A stretch of DNA of 64,000 nucleotides from Tetramitus jugosus (taxonomy: Eukaryota > Heterolobosea > Eutetramitea > Acrasida > Vahlkampfiidae). Of the stretch, positions 30,228-41,091 are shown piece by piece; position 1 is the first letter of the stretch, and each line of letters starts with the position of its first letter. Where the stretch lies: positions 124,001 to 188,000 of the forward strand of contig OW569353.1 in NCBI GenBank assembly GCA_937625935.1. Reading direction: 5' to 3'. The notes below the pieces were generated by a model, which did not search any database, was not told the DNA's origin, and saw only the letters and a list, made by a program, of their open reading frames with translations. The position numbers were made by a program, and so were the translations under genes.

Positions 30228-32657
30228 ATGAGCTCTGGTCAAGCGTGGCAATGGATTAAATCTATTGAGAGCACTATTGATCAAGCACTCGAAATCAACG
30301 AAAAAGACAAGAAAAATGAAACAAACAACGCGCCACCAAATTCTCCGTCAACGATTGTCTCTCCCGCCAAAACACCTGTAATCGCTAATGCACCTTCTCT
30401 TTCCCAAGTGTTCACAACAGTGTCAAGCATTGTTTCTTCTGGTGCATCATCAACCGTTTCAACTCCGAATAAAACATCAACTAAAATAGCTACCGAAGTC
30501 ACATCAAGTGCGGCCGATGATGAAGACGATGATGAGTTTCATGATATTGAAGAAGATGATGGAGAAGAAGAAGAAGAGACAGTAGACAGTGCAACAGAAC
30601 AATCAAAAGACTCGAATGTTGCATCGTCGCCCAAGAATACGAACAATGCTGACGATGCTGCTGTGGCAACACAAAAACCAACTGTAGACAGTAGTAAAGG
30701 CGAGAAACAAGTTTTGAAAAGCGACAAATCGGATCATGTGAACAAGAAGAAGGATGATGACTGGATTAGAGTACGATTGATTACATCATTGTCCTTTGAT
30801 GATGATGAACAATCATTGGAGAACAATAAGAATGAAAAAAAGGCGAGCGCAAAGTTGAATGGAAGCACAAAAGTAGCGACTCCATCGCCTGAGCTCTCAC
30901 TATTGCAAGAACAAGTCAAGAGACAAACAAATCAATTGAACAATGTGTTTTCAGAGTTGTCAAATAGAGAAAAACAAATTCAACAATTGAACTCTGAATT
31001 AGCTCAACTAAAGAATGAAAATGTTAGAATATTGAGATTGAATGACGATGTAAAAATGGAGGCAAAGGAGGCCACAGATCAATTTGAATCACTCAAGAAT
31101 GAATTTAGTGAGAGATTGGCAAAGGAGGAACGAAAAGTGGCTCAATTGCGTCGAGAGAAACAAGAATTGAAGGAGAAGAATTCCACAGAGTTGTTGCAAG
31201 CTCAAAATCAAAAAGTGGATGCACTAACACGAGAAACAGAACAATTGACAAAGAAGATTACGAGCTTGGAGCAAACGTCGCGCAAATTAAACAAAACGAT
31301 TCAAGAATTGGAATCAGAGAAGAGCAATTGGAATCAAATGAGCGAATCGATGAAGACTGAGATGAATTCATTGAGAGACAAGATGACCAAGAAGGACAGT
31401 GTTGTTATGAGCGATGCTGATGATATTGCCAAGAGATTGAGATTGATAGTAAGTGCTGTACTGAATGAATGGGAACAGAAATCAAAAGCCTTGTTTGATG
31501 CTCGTACTTCAATCAAGAGTCTAGAGTCAAAACTGACACAAAAGAACGATGATTATCAAAAGTTGTTCAACGACTATGAGCATTTGCAGGAGACGATGGT
31601 TCTCAATACGGATATTGCTGAAAAGAAGCAAGACGCACTCAGAAAGGAGATTGAGACATTGCTAAAGCGCTGTAATATGGCTGATGTGAAGAATGAGGAT
31701 ATGATTACATCGTTACCTGATATGACAATACCGCTGTTGGAGCAAATTGAACAATTGGAAAAATCAGCCAACTCCAAGGAGGAACAATGGAAAGAAGTAG
31801 AACAACGCCTCAACTTCAAGTTGAAGATTGCTGAGAATAATTCCAAATTGGCACACATGGAGCAACAGAAGCTCCAGGGTGCAATTGATCAATTGAACGC
31901 AACGATTGAAGAACAGCGGAAGCACATTGAAAAATTGAATCATCAAGTGAGAGAATGGGGTGAACTTTCTAATCGGACGAAACAACAATTGAACGAAAAA
32001 ATGGAGATGCTACAACCACTTCAGAGAGAGAATTCAAAACTGAAGTTGGATATCGAGCAACTGCAGATCCTGCTCGGAGACTCGCGTAAAGAGAACGAAC
32101 AATTATATCAACAGATTGAAAAATTGAAAGAGAAACAATCAAGTTCAAATTCTACGAATGATAATCGTCAACAGTTATCATCAATTGAAATTAGCGAGAA
32201 GACGCAATCGACTAGCACTGAGAACAGCAGTGATACTACGCATGGTGATCGCACTCCAGTGTCTCCCTCATCAACAGAAGATACCTTGTCATTGCTGGCT
32301 CTTGTTCATAACTATGAAAAAGATCTCCGGATGCACAATGCCAAGAACCAATCACTATTGAAAAGAGTAGAAGCTCTCGAAGCAACAAAGAATCAATTGT
32401 CAGAAGAGCTTGTGGTTTATACAACCAACAACAGAAAATTAGCAAAGCAAATAACGGATCAACAACAACTTCAAAACGAGCTACAGGAGCTACAAAAACG
32501 ACATAATGCAGCTTTAGAACTCATCGGAGAAAATGAAGAAACTATTGGAGATCTTCAGCAAGACTTAAAGTATGTGAAAGAAAAGTTTAGAATCCAAATT
32601 ACCACTCTGTTAGAAGAGATTGATCTCTTAAAGAATAAGGGTTCAATTGTACAGTAA
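30228..32657 (+). CDS. TMF-family golgin, long coiled coil
   Basis: From ATG 30228 the protein has 809 residues; an in-frame ATG at 30129 adds 33. The short N-terminal block (SSGQAWQWIKSIESTIDQAL) resembles the start of TMF/Sgm1 golgins. Residues 40-220 are acidic and Ser-rich. From about 220 to the end the sequence is heptad-rich coiled coil with almost no helix breakers. The terminal 50 residues carry NAALELIGENEETIGDLQQD then KEKFRIQITTLLEEIDLLK, the pattern of the conserved TMF1/TATA-element modulatory factor C-terminus, which binds Rab6. It probably tethers vesicles at the Golgi. Any coiled-coil protein would show heptads; the terminal block is what supports the family call. Confidence 0.72.
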   Translation: MSSGQAWQWIKSIESTIDQALEINEKDKKNETNNAPPNSPSTIVSPAKTPVIANAPSLSQVFTTVSSIVSSGASSTVSTPNKTSTKIATEVTSSAADDEDDDEFHDIEEDDGEEEEETVDSATEQSKDSNVASSPKNTNNADDAAVATQKPTVDSSKGEKQVLKSDKSDHVNKKKDDDWIRVRLITSLSFDDDEQSLENNKNEKKASAKLNGSTKVATPSPELSLLQEQVKRQTNQLNNVFSELSNREKQIQQLNSELAQLKNENVRILRLNDDVKMEAKEATDQFESLKNEFSERLAKEERKVAQLRREKQELKEKNSTELLQAQNQKVDALTRETEQLTKKITSLEQTSRKLNKTIQELESEKSNWNQMSESMKTEMNSLRDKMTKKDSVVMSDADDIAKRLRLIVSAVLNEWEQKSKALFDARTSIKSLESKLTQKNDDYQKLFNDYEHLQETMVLNTDIAEKKQDALRKEIETLLKRCNMADVKNEDMITSLPDMTIPLLEQIEQLEKSANSKEEQWKEVEQRLNFKLKIAENNSKLAHMEQQKLQGAIDQLNATIEEQRKHIEKLNHQVREWGELSNRTKQQLNEKMEMLQPLQRENSKLKLDIEQLQILLGDSRKENEQLYQQIEKLKEKQSSSNSTNDNRQQLSSIEISEKTQSTSTENSSDTTHGDRTPVSPSSTEDTLSLLALVHNYEKDLRMHNAKNQSLLKRVEALEATKNQLSEELVVYTTNNRKLAKQITDQQQLQNELQELQKRHNAALELIGENEETIGDLQQDLKYVKEKFRIQITTLLEEIDLLKNKGSIVQ

Positions 32658-32793
32658 TGTGGAGAGCAATAAATCACCGTGGGTAGAATTGTTCATGGTG
32701 AACTTGTCTGTCAAACTCACATCGCAAAACAGAATGAATCATTGCACTTCTCCGGTTCTCGGCTGAGGATTCTGTTCTGAATATCAAATTCGT

Positions 32794-35670
32794 TCACCAA
32801 TGAGTTGGTTCAAAGTCCTTCAAAAGCAATCCATATTTTCCACTCGAGGACAGAATTGGGTGCAGTATACGAGCAGCTCCATCTTCACAAGTCAGTGGAG
32901 GTTCCTTATACGTTTGAATACCGGAGGAAATCCATCCAGTATCTACACCGTTCATCAATACGCCATGACTGGCAAAGTAGTGACTAGAGGATCTGGTCAA
33001 CATATTCAATGCTGCTTTGCTCATGTTGGTATGGATGTGGTAGTCTGTCTTTCCAGTCGTAGCGAATTGACCTTCATGTGAAGTAACATTAATAATGTAG
33101 GAAGGTCCCAAACGAGGGGATAGAATGTTAACTTCTTCCTTGTCGTCATGGATGCGTGCTTCTTCTCCTTCGTTATCTTCCCCTTTGTTGCCGTTGCTTG
33201 GAAATGTCACGGTACTGTTTGATTCATTCTGAGCATTGACCGCACAGTCATTGTTTTCTTCATCTTCATCTTCACCTTCGCCTTCATCTTCTTCTTCATC
33301 CTGCTCTTCATTCTGCTTCTTGTGCATCATCAGAGGGAATAATTGACTAACAAGCATCGTTGGAGCAATCTGATTGATTAACTGAACCTCCAGCATCTCC
33401 ACTGTATCTACATCATCGATTGTAGTTGTCCATGTATTCTCTTTTCTCAGATCTAAGGGCTCCCCAAATCTATCTGTCTTATCCAGAGGGAACAACCCTT
33501 CAGGTGTCTCATCCTCTTTGCACAAATTTCTTTGAAAGGAACAAAGGGTGAGATATTGAGATCGAATAATCGGGTCTTGCAAATTGTTCACTCTATCTAG
33601 AGTCGAAGAATTTAACACCAAAGTACTGACCGCTCTACTACTGTTGCCATCGTCAGTAGCAGAAGAGTTGAGTGCACCCAGCAAAGAATTCTTCTCTTTC
33701 TCAAGCAGCTGTCTATAATATTGGAGTGGTCTTCGAACCGTCTGAGCAGCATTATTAATAAGAATATCCACATGATCGAATTTGCTCTGCACAAACTCAA
33801 CAAACTCTCGAATACTATGACCATCTTTCAAATTGAGCCCAAATAGAATCAGACGATCACTGAACTCGTTATAATCTGATTCTCTGGAGAATTTATCTTT
33901 TGCGTCTTCAAGGAAACGGGTAGTGCCTATAACAGTAGCATTACAGCGAAGTAGCTTGAGCGCAGTACTGAATCCGATCTTAATTCTGGCACCAGTGACA
34001 ATTGCTACTTTCCCAGACAAGTCTCTCTCCAGATTCTTCATGGACTCATTTTTCTGTGCACAACCAGTGCATATGTATGTTTCGCCCTGATGTGGAAGTT
34101 TCTGGTAGTGACCACACATGTAACACTTGTGGAACAGATACTTTTCCATCAGATGCTTCTCAAGATAGCCCTCTGTGATGAAAATTGTATAGTCTCGTTC
34201 GAACAATTCGGTAATGCTGAGCAAAAACATGTGATCCACACTGACTAGTTCATCCATCTCTTTAAATATTGCCCATTTGAAACTCTGTTCCCAATGTGAA
34301 CGATAATTGTTTTGTATCCAGAATTCATCATTGACATTTCTCAAGAATGATTTGAGACCCTTCTTCGAAATCGCAATAATCTCTGGATATCTTACTGTGT
34401 TGAACACAGTGTACATACCAGCATCCATATCATTATTGCTTGAAATAGAACATATCATGCAACCATCCTCCGTCGATTTAACTCTCTTCGCCCAGTATTC
34501 CAATGGTAGCACATGAGAAAAGCGATCAATAGAATCAAAGAGTAGAGTTTCAATTCCTCTTGCAGCATACTTGATAGCTCTCTTGAAGTACAATTCACAT
34601 TCTTCGTGGCATGGCTCCAGAATATTCGTATGTATCATCATGGATCTGATACCTTCGTATATAGTATACACATTGTCTGCATCGAATGAAAATCTGCAGC
34701 AATCCAGATCAAAGAAATTCATCAATTCTTCAATATTGTATACTCTACGAAGAATGAACTGAATCAAAGGATCGTCCATGCTCTTTGGGGTAATGTTAAT
34801 TGTGGAATTATTTTTCATGAGAGCGTAATCCAACTGTCTGCTCTTCGCCACTTGCTCAATCTTCAGCAGGGCGTCTTTCAAAAAGAAGTGTACCTGTTCT
34901 GGTGTGGCACCATTCTCCATCACGAAAATGTCAATATCTGGCTCTGAAGTATTATTTGATCCTGCATTACCATATTCAGGTTCCAGATCTTCCTCCCCTT
35001 CTTCTTCTTTCTCTTCTCCATCTTCCTCAGATTCTTGAAACTGATAAGGCTTCTTTTTTGACCTCAGTCTCTTCATCCTCCTTGCTACACGATCAATAAA
35101 GAATTGAGCCACAAACCCACCAGCAATCAGAAACTTTGGTCCAGTTAAAGACAGTGAGTTGCATTCAAACAGGACATCCAAAACAGCAACTCCGATCGGT
35201 CCAGCATTTCTTCTCCAATAATTTTCGAACTGTTCCAGTGTAATCGAACTCCAAATCTTACGAGTATCCATCATTGATGTCGCACGAATCACTTGCTGAG
35301 AAACAGCAACAGTGGCACTCGATGGTGTTTGCTCCAGATCAGAAAACACATGAATCAGGTTGCCCTTCTCCTCAATAGAGAAACCCATCATTGCATTGCC
35401 AGTCCTTCTCAACTGTTTCTCCTTTTCATTCAAGTAATGCAATCGTACAGATTCCAGGTTTGTTCCAGTAATGGTCTCATAGAGTTGATACGTGCTCTGG
35501 TTCACCAGAGCTAAATGCAAACGATCTACGCCAGAGGAAGCAAACAAGAAGAACTGTGAGACAATTTCATTTGGCAATTGAGAAAACAATGGTGCCACCA
35601 TCGATTTATGCTTCTTGCTGGCTTGTGATGAAGAATCATCGTTGCTCAACTCACTGTGCTTCCTTCGCAT
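32794..35670 (-). CDS. Fusion: F-box, nucleotidyltransferase-like domain, zinc ribbon and short-chain dehydrogenase
   Basis: The protein has 958 residues in one frame from ATG 35670. Residues 28-70 are F-box-like (FSQLPNEIVSQFFLF). Residues about 178-300 show GPKFLIAGGFVAQFF and, after an acidic insert, EPDIDIFVMENGA, the GG and D-x-D layout of a nucleotidyltransferase-fold active site. Near 516-545 CYMC and CTGC frame a zinc ribbon. From about 548 to the end lies a Rossmann SDR: VAIVTGARIKIGFSTAL (TGxxxKIG), VDILINNAAQTVRRP, and the serine-bearing INVTSHEGQF before HIHTNMSKAALNML. This is the SDR subgroup with an HTNM-x-K active site in place of Y-x3-K. An acidic run lies near 790-815. Partner, substrate and whether the parts act together are unknown. 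Confidence 0.75.
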   Translation of the reverse strand: MRRKHSELSNDDSSSQASKKHKSMVAPLFSQLPNEIVSQFFLFASSGVDRLHLALVNQSTYQLYETITGTNLESVRLHYLNEKEKQLRRTGNAMMGFSIEEKGNLIHVFSDLEQTPSSATVAVSQQVIRATSMMDTRKIWSSITLEQFENYWRRNAGPIGVAVLDVLFECNSLSLTGPKFLIAGGFVAQFFIDRVARRMKRLRSKKKPYQFQESEEDGEEKEEEGEEDLEPEYGNAGSNNTSEPDIDIFVMENGATPEQVHFFLKDALLKIEQVAKSRQLDYALMKNNSTINITPKSMDDPLIQFILRRVYNIEELMNFFDLDCCRFSFDADNVYTIYEGIRSMMIHTNILEPCHEECELYFKRAIKYAARGIETLLFDSIDRFSHVLPLEYWAKRVKSTEDGCMICSISSNNDMDAGMYTVFNTVRYPEIIAISKKGLKSFLRNVNDEFWIQNNYRSHWEQSFKWAIFKEMDELVSVDHMFLLSITELFERDYTIFITEGYLEKHLMEKYLFHKCYMCGHYQKLPHQGETYICTGCAQKNESMKNLERDLSGKVAIVTGARIKIGFSTALKLLRCNATVIGTTRFLEDAKDKFSRESDYNEFSDRLILFGLNLKDGHSIREFVEFVQSKFDHVDILINNAAQTVRRPLQYYRQLLEKEKNSLLGALNSSATDDGNSSRAVSTLVLNSSTLDRVNNLQDPIIRSQYLTLCSFQRNLCKEDETPEGLFPLDKTDRFGEPLDLRKENTWTTTIDDVDTVEMLEVQLINQIAPTMLVSQLFPLMMHKKQNEEQDEEEDEGEGEDEDEENNDCAVNAQNESNSTVTFPSNGNKGEDNEGEEARIHDDKEEVNILSPRLGPSYIINVTSHEGQFATTGKTDYHIHTNMSKAALNMLTRSSSHYFASHGVLMNGVDTGWISSGIQTYKEPPLTCEDGAARILHPILSSSGKYGLLLKDFEPTHW

Positions 35671-35841
35671 CCTTTGTCTTTTGTTGTTTTCAGTTTTGGG
35701 CGGGGTGGTCGAATTGTTCCTGGAAAACTGGTCAGCTCAATTGATTCGAAGACAACAAGAACCCAATTCTAATTCAGTAGGCATTCTTCTGCACCAAGTC
35801 TTGCAGTACTCGTCCACGGTGCAAGTTGTCATCAGGGTTGG

Positions 35842-37842
35842 ATGGAGAATAGAGTGAAAGCCCGCCATCACATTCTATTTTCGCCTCACGAACAAAATGG
35901 AGCAAGAGGTGACACACAGTGCCAGAACCAAATCCGCGGACATAAAAAAGTCAAACGCAATATGATTCGTTCGTGGAGAAAGATCGCATTCCTGACCAGT
36001 GCTCTATTCATGGTTGTTGGCATATGTGCCAGTTTTTATGTGTGCTATGATCTTAGTGCTGGTCTCGAACAAAAGTTCAAAACCAAATTCTTGAAGCAGG
36101 ACGGCTGGTTCATGGGCCGTGAATACAGGGACAATATTTCTCAGTATGAGGAAATCCGTGCTGCATTTCCAGTTCTTGCCATACTGACCATTGTTCAGTT
36201 GCTCTTGTCTCACTTGAGCATGTTTTTGGTGAGTGTTTGTACACGAACTAGTAATGTACGGCTCTTGAGAGATACAAGGTTGATGGCGAACGGTTGTTTT
36301 GCTCTATTGTGCTTTCTGGCACTGCACGGATCGAATCTTGTTTGGATCATCGTCATAAATATCGTTCAGTATGGCATGATAAAGTTGTTAGGCAAACGAA
36401 AGCGATTAGCAATGGCTTATGTTTGGGTATCCGTGATTGCGCTGTTTTATTTCCTGTGTACAGACGAGAGATCGATTGATTTGTATCGTGTAGTTTATCG
36501 ACTGTTGGATAGATTGAAGTGGGATAAAGAGTCAACGTTCATGATGTGGTTGAAGTACTGTGAAAGGAACCAGGGTGTGATGCGTTCGTGGTCCAATATC
36601 TATCGACTGTCATTTCTCAGGATTGTTAGCTTTCAGATGGATTATATTTGGTACATTCATGAGTTGCAAGATTCGAGCATTGAGTCCTCGTTTTATTCCT
36701 TTTCCAATTACTTGGGATTCGTGAACTATTTGCCATTGTATCTTGCAGGGCCACTTGCAACATTCAACAGTTTTGTGTCTGGATGGACATTGAAAGAAGT
36801 TCCGGATTATATGCAGTTATTATCACTGGAATATGTTTCGAAAGCTATTCGAAGTGATTGGTGGAAGAATTATCTTAAGAACTTGACTTATTGGATGTGT
36901 TTCGCACTTGTTTTTGATATTTCCTCTCATTTCATATACATATGGAAAGTTTACTATAGTTATGATTGGAACACATTATCGAGTGTTCAGCTAACATGTA
37001 TGACCTATGTTCTATCATACTGGGATTTTTGGGGTAAATACTTTATTATTTTGCAAATGGGAAAGATGTGGGCAATGGCAGATTTTGTGCATGGAGAATG
37101 CGCAGCACCATTGGATCATGTGGAAATTCCAGATGATTTACCAATGAGTACTCTCAGATGCAATTCAACATTGCGAATCAATTTGGATACATGGCATACG
37201 TCATTCATTTACTTCGCTATTCGTTATCTTTATGTTCCTTTGGGTGGAATGAAACGGTTGTATCTCTCTGTCCCGGCAGTATTTATGTTCTCTGCTTGGG
37301 TACATGGAATCTCTCTCCTCTGGACACAAAGAGCAGCGATCACACAGGCTTTGCCGCTTGTCATCGAATGGATGCTACGATATTTGTATTACAATCAATG
37401 GCAACAAGGTTCTCAGACCGTGAAGCAGTTCTTGGCCTTCTTTTCTGTAGTGCTATTCGATGTTTCTGCCGTGACTGCCTATGGATGGCCAGCAGAAATT
37501 CCAGCTCGCCACATATTCTATATGATTTTCTTCCGCAACAAAGAAGGAATTCTGAGTCTTCTACTCGTACTCCTTTTCTTTTCGGCCAAGGTGTATTACA
37601 TATTTGTTATTGAGGCACCAGTCGATGAGGTCATGAAACAACCTAGAAGTGACATACTCTATTTCCAGTTGGAAGACAGATCGAACAGCCCAGTCGACGT
37701 TATTTCGGCTGAAAATACAACAGAGGAGCAGATGATAGCTGCAAAACACAAAAAACCAACAGAGTGGAACATTTATCAACGAGCACTCACTCTCGATCAA
37801 GTTGAACAATACCAATCCACCTACCATCCCTTGTTATTGTGA
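35842..37842 (+). CDS. MBOAT acyltransferase, Gup1/HHAT type
   Basis: The protein has 666 residues from ATG 35842; an in-frame ATG at 35962 just before the first membrane segment is an alternative. It has about ten hydrophobic helices. Family motifs are present: NYLPLYLAGPLATFNSF, then TWHTSFIYFAIRYLYVPLGG, and the near-invariant His in SAWVHGISLLW near residue 488. This layout matches the Gup1/HHAT branch of membrane-bound O-acyltransferases, which remodel GPI anchors in yeast or palmitoylate secreted proteins in animals; either substrate is possible. It should act in the ER membrane. It lies 170 bp from the divergent F-box/SDR gene. Confidence 0.82.
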   Translation: MENRVKARHHILFSPHEQNGARGDTQCQNQIRGHKKVKRNMIRSWRKIAFLTSALFMVVGICASFYVCYDLSAGLEQKFKTKFLKQDGWFMGREYRDNISQYEEIRAAFPVLAILTIVQLLLSHLSMFLVSVCTRTSNVRLLRDTRLMANGCFALLCFLALHGSNLVWIIVINIVQYGMIKLLGKRKRLAMAYVWVSVIALFYFLCTDERSIDLYRVVYRLLDRLKWDKESTFMMWLKYCERNQGVMRSWSNIYRLSFLRIVSFQMDYIWYIHELQDSSIESSFYSFSNYLGFVNYLPLYLAGPLATFNSFVSGWTLKEVPDYMQLLSLEYVSKAIRSDWWKNYLKNLTYWMCFALVFDISSHFIYIWKVYYSYDWNTLSSVQLTCMTYVLSYWDFWGKYFIILQMGKMWAMADFVHGECAAPLDHVEIPDDLPMSTLRCNSTLRINLDTWHTSFIYFAIRYLYVPLGGMKRLYLSVPAVFMFSAWVHGISLLWTQRAAITQALPLVIEWMLRYLYYNQWQQGSQTVKQFLAFFSVVLFDVSAVTAYGWPAEIPARHIFYMIFFRNKEGILSLLLVLLFFSAKVYYIFVIEAPVDEVMKQPRSDILYFQLEDRSNSPVDVISAENTTEEQMIAAKHKKPTEWNIYQRALTLDQVEQYQSTYHPLLL

Positions 37843-38097
37843 TATGTTCTCATGGTCAATTTCTACTCCAAGTCTGTTGTTTTCAGGAAGGAGAGCTTTC
37901 GTTATGGTATCCTGATGACTTTGCACTAACTAGCAGCTCACAGAAGCCATTTTATCACAAACAATGACAATGATACATCCAATACAATGGTTACCCTTGA
38001 CACCAAATATCGCGACAGAGGCTCAACAAATCAACATGCCAAGTAAGCGTTTTTTTTTGGGCAGAAAACAACATCAAGTTCCAAGAAATAACATCCA

Positions 38098-39471
38098 ATG
38101 CATCGTCAGTCCAGTACTAGTAACATCATTTGTCATAATATTCGAAAGTACGCCACTGTTTCGGATCCAAATAACGTGTTACTGGTGCGGAATGAAAATT
38201 GGCCTTGTATGGAACTTTGGACTGAACAGTCAAGTGCTCAGCAGATGGAACAGATTTCGGGAATGAACCCAACTCCATACAACGGACAGACTATGACTTT
38301 GGATGACATTGAACAACACTGTCCCCGTTTCTCAACTCTTAAAATACCCTATGTTCTGGACTCGAAACTATCCAATGTTCAGCTGAAGAAGATTGCAGTC
38401 GGGAGCGTTCATTGTTTGTTCTTGACAGAGGAAGGCTTTGTTTATGGTATGGGTCAAAACTCATTTGGTCAATTGTTGTCTTATGATCAGGATCATTCAT
38501 TGCATAGAGGAGATGTGATTGTGCCGACAGTGTTATTGTGGTTTGTGGAACACAACATTCGCATCAGAGATATTGCCTGTGCTGGCTGGTTCTCTGCTTT
38601 TATTACAACAGATGGTGAGTTGTATACAGTAGGGCGTTTGGGATCCAACTCCACCTCTACAAATGAACCTGTCCTCAGATCGAAAACAGGGTTTGTTTCC
38701 ACATTTGGGGTCGGTCTTCACCACCTTTTGTTTCAGTATGATTCAAAGCTTGGAGATCAAGTATATTCTTTGGGATCAAACAACTATGGTCAATTGGGAT
38801 GTGCCAAGGGAATTGGTTTTGCCGACGATGCAGTAGAGGTGAAAGTAGATGAGACATTGGTCGAGCCTCCAAAACCGTTTAACTTCTGTCGCTTGGCAAA
38901 GATCCATGGTGGCACAAACTTCACGGTTGTACTGACGATACGAAGCGATGTTTTTGTTGCAGGACTTATCCGCGAGCGTCCTACTCTTGCAAACAACGGT
39001 TTTACAAAGTTAGATTTGAGTCGTCTTGGAACTGCACTCGTCAGAGACTTTTCATGCTCGTGGTACGATACTGTTTTCGTAGACTCAATGAAGCGTGTCT
39101 TCACTTCTTCAAGCCTTCACGACAATGATGAAATACTTTGGAAAATTGATGCTTCATTCCTAGCAAATCCAGTGGTTACTTCAAGAGCGAGAGCGTTTCA
39201 TGTTGTAGATACATGTACTGGGCGCTTGTTCAATCTGATATTCAACAACAATTCTGTGCTCAAGCTCGAAGACCAAACAGCAAGCTTGGACTTCAATCAA
39301 ATGTTGGGCCCTCAATATCAAGTGGCCAGTTATTCCTCTGGGTACTACATCAACATGGTGTTATTGAAATCATGGGAATCAAAGACGAGCTTGCGTTTCT
39401 TTATGACCAATCTGAAACGCTGCACATTATCACATTCAATATTTAGTGATGTAGAATTTGTTTTCGAATAA
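38098..39471 (+). CDS. RCC1-like beta-propeller protein
   Basis: The protein has 457 residues from ATG 38098, with an in-frame stop at 38089-38091 upstream. Propeller blades are visible: IAVGSVHCLFLTEEGFVYGM then GQNSFGQLL; IACAGWFSAFITTDGELYTV; VYSLGSNNYGQLG; and HGGTNFTVVLTIRSDVFVAGL. These fit the RCC1 repeat (G..H...L...G.V...G.N..GQLG). The N-terminal 30 residues (ICHNIRKYATVSD) could be a mitochondrial presequence. RCC1-like proteins range from Ran exchange factors to mitochondrial and ubiquitin-ligase scaffolds. No further domain is present, so the specific role is open. An ATG at 37964 in another frame was considered and set aside. Confidence 0.75.
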   Translation: MHRQSSTSNIICHNIRKYATVSDPNNVLLVRNENWPCMELWTEQSSAQQMEQISGMNPTPYNGQTMTLDDIEQHCPRFSTLKIPYVLDSKLSNVQLKKIAVGSVHCLFLTEEGFVYGMGQNSFGQLLSYDQDHSLHRGDVIVPTVLLWFVEHNIRIRDIACAGWFSAFITTDGELYTVGRLGSNSTSTNEPVLRSKTGFVSTFGVGLHHLLFQYDSKLGDQVYSLGSNNYGQLGCAKGIGFADDAVEVKVDETLVEPPKPFNFCRLAKIHGGTNFTVVLTIRSDVFVAGLIRERPTLANNGFTKLDLSRLGTALVRDFSCSWYDTVFVDSMKRVFTSSSLHDNDEILWKIDASFLANPVVTSRARAFHVVDTCTGRLFNLIFNNNSVLKLEDQTASLDFNQMLGPQYQVASYSSGYYINMVLLKSWESKTSLRFFMTNLKRCTLSHSIFSDVEFVFE

Positions 39472-39660
39472 ACTCTGATCAGCTGATAAGAGATTCCAAT
39501 TACGGATAAAATGGGATGTCTCAAGATAGCCGTAGTTCCGTGTCATCCGCCTGTCGTTCACATCCCGCAACGTTCGATAGCGCCAAAAAAGTCTCAAAAA
39601 TTATCCATTTCGTGAACGAAAAAAAACCAACCCAACACACGATATCTCAACAACAACACC

Positions 39661-41091
39661 ATGTCCAGTTACTTTGCAACACCAAGTGAACTCGTCTCAC
39701 TTATCCGAATGAAACTGACCATGTCAGTTCCTAAACTCTCCAACGAAGACAACAAAAACTTTTGTTATCGTACTTTGATTCATGTGAGCAGAAGCTTTGC
39801 TACTGTCATTTGTGAATTGCCTGTTGAGTTGCGTGATCCAGTATGTGTACACACATTCCTACGTGTCCCTTTCATCTCTCTCTCTCTCTCATGTTTTCAT
39901 CATCCATGTGCTGCTTTTTGGTGTCATCCTATCATCACACATGTGTGTGTGAAAAAAAAAAAAGGAATCTTAAAGAACTAACACTTATAATTCATTTGTG
40001 TGTGTGTGTACTTTTCAAAGGTTTGCATCTTTTATTTGGTGCTCAGAGCTTTGGACACTGTAGAAGATGACACAAAGTTTGACATTGAGAGAAAAGTGCC
40101 AATTCTGCTCAACTTTTATCAATATTTGGACGATGAGACCTTTTTGTTGACTGACTGTGGAGAGAAGCACTACAAGGATTTGTTGCTCAACTGGTCAAAG
40201 GTCGTTGCAGTGTACAAGTCACTCGATGTCAAGTATCAACACGTCATCAAGTACACCACAAAGGCAATGGGTGAAGGCATGGCAGAGTTCATTAACACCA
40301 AGAATGTTGACACGACCCGTGATTACAACCACTATTGCTACTATGTGGCCGGTCTTGTCGGAATTGGTCTCTCTGACATGTTTGTCCAGTATGGTGAGAG
40401 CGATGTGTTGATGGATCGTCAAATTCAAGACATTCATGACACCATTTCGAATCAAATGGGTCTCTTTTTGCAAAAGACTAACATTCTGCGTGATTATCAC
40501 GAAGACATCTTGGAAGATAGAATCTTTTGGCCAAAGGATGTCTGGTCCAAGTATGCAGACCGATTGGAAGACTTCCAAAAGGAAGAACATATTCCAAAGG
40601 GTGTCCAATGCCTCAATGAGTTGATTACCGAGTCATTGGATCAAATTCCACACTGCATTCGCTACATGGAGCTGTTGAAGGATCGTCAAATCTTCAACTT
40701 TTGTGCCATTCCTCAAGTGATGGCTGTTGCTACCATGGCTGAAATTTACAACAATCCAAACGTGTTCAGAGGCGTTGTCAAGATTAGAAAGGGAACTGCT
40801 GCTCAATTGATCCTGAACACCAAGAACATTACTGAGGTCAAGAAGACATTCTTCCACTTCTTGAGCAAGATGGAGAACAAGATTGACAACAAGGACCCTA
40901 ATGCCGAAAACACAAGAAGAAAGATTCAAAAGGCAAAGGTCACAGTTGCTGGTTGTGGTACTCTGTCTGAGGGACCATCCTTCTTCCGTCTGTTTGCTAC
41001 CACCACAGTGACAGCACTTGCTGGATATGCAATCTTCAAGTACAGAGACTTGATCACTGAGAAGATTACCAAGACTTGGAACAAGAACTAA
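39661..41091 (+). CDS. FDFT1: Squalene synthase, two exons
   Basis: The model joins 39661-39840 and 40021-41091 across a 180-nt intron (GTATGT...TTTCAAAG), giving 416 residues. The junction restores ELRDPVCIFYLVLRALDTVED in two parts, exactly as in known enzymes. The first Asp-rich motif DTVEDD is at 72-77 and the second, in NILRDYHEDI, is near 216. Other family blocks are SRSFATVICELP and VAGLVGIGLSDMF. A hydrophobic helix near 385-405 anchors it in the ER membrane. It joins two farnesyl diphosphates with NADPH to make squalene, committing flux to sterols. The intron contains TCTCTC and TGTGTG microsatellites and an A-run. Length equals the usual 400-420. Confidence 0.95.

Noticed and set aside
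37158-37613. 151-codon frame inside the MBOAT gene
   Set aside because: Out-of-frame shadow of a conserved membrane protein.
37964-38266. Possible upstream exon for the RCC1-like protein
   Set aside because: The candidate donor and acceptor leave an intron of only 22 nt and the frame does not join; an in-frame stop lies before 38098.
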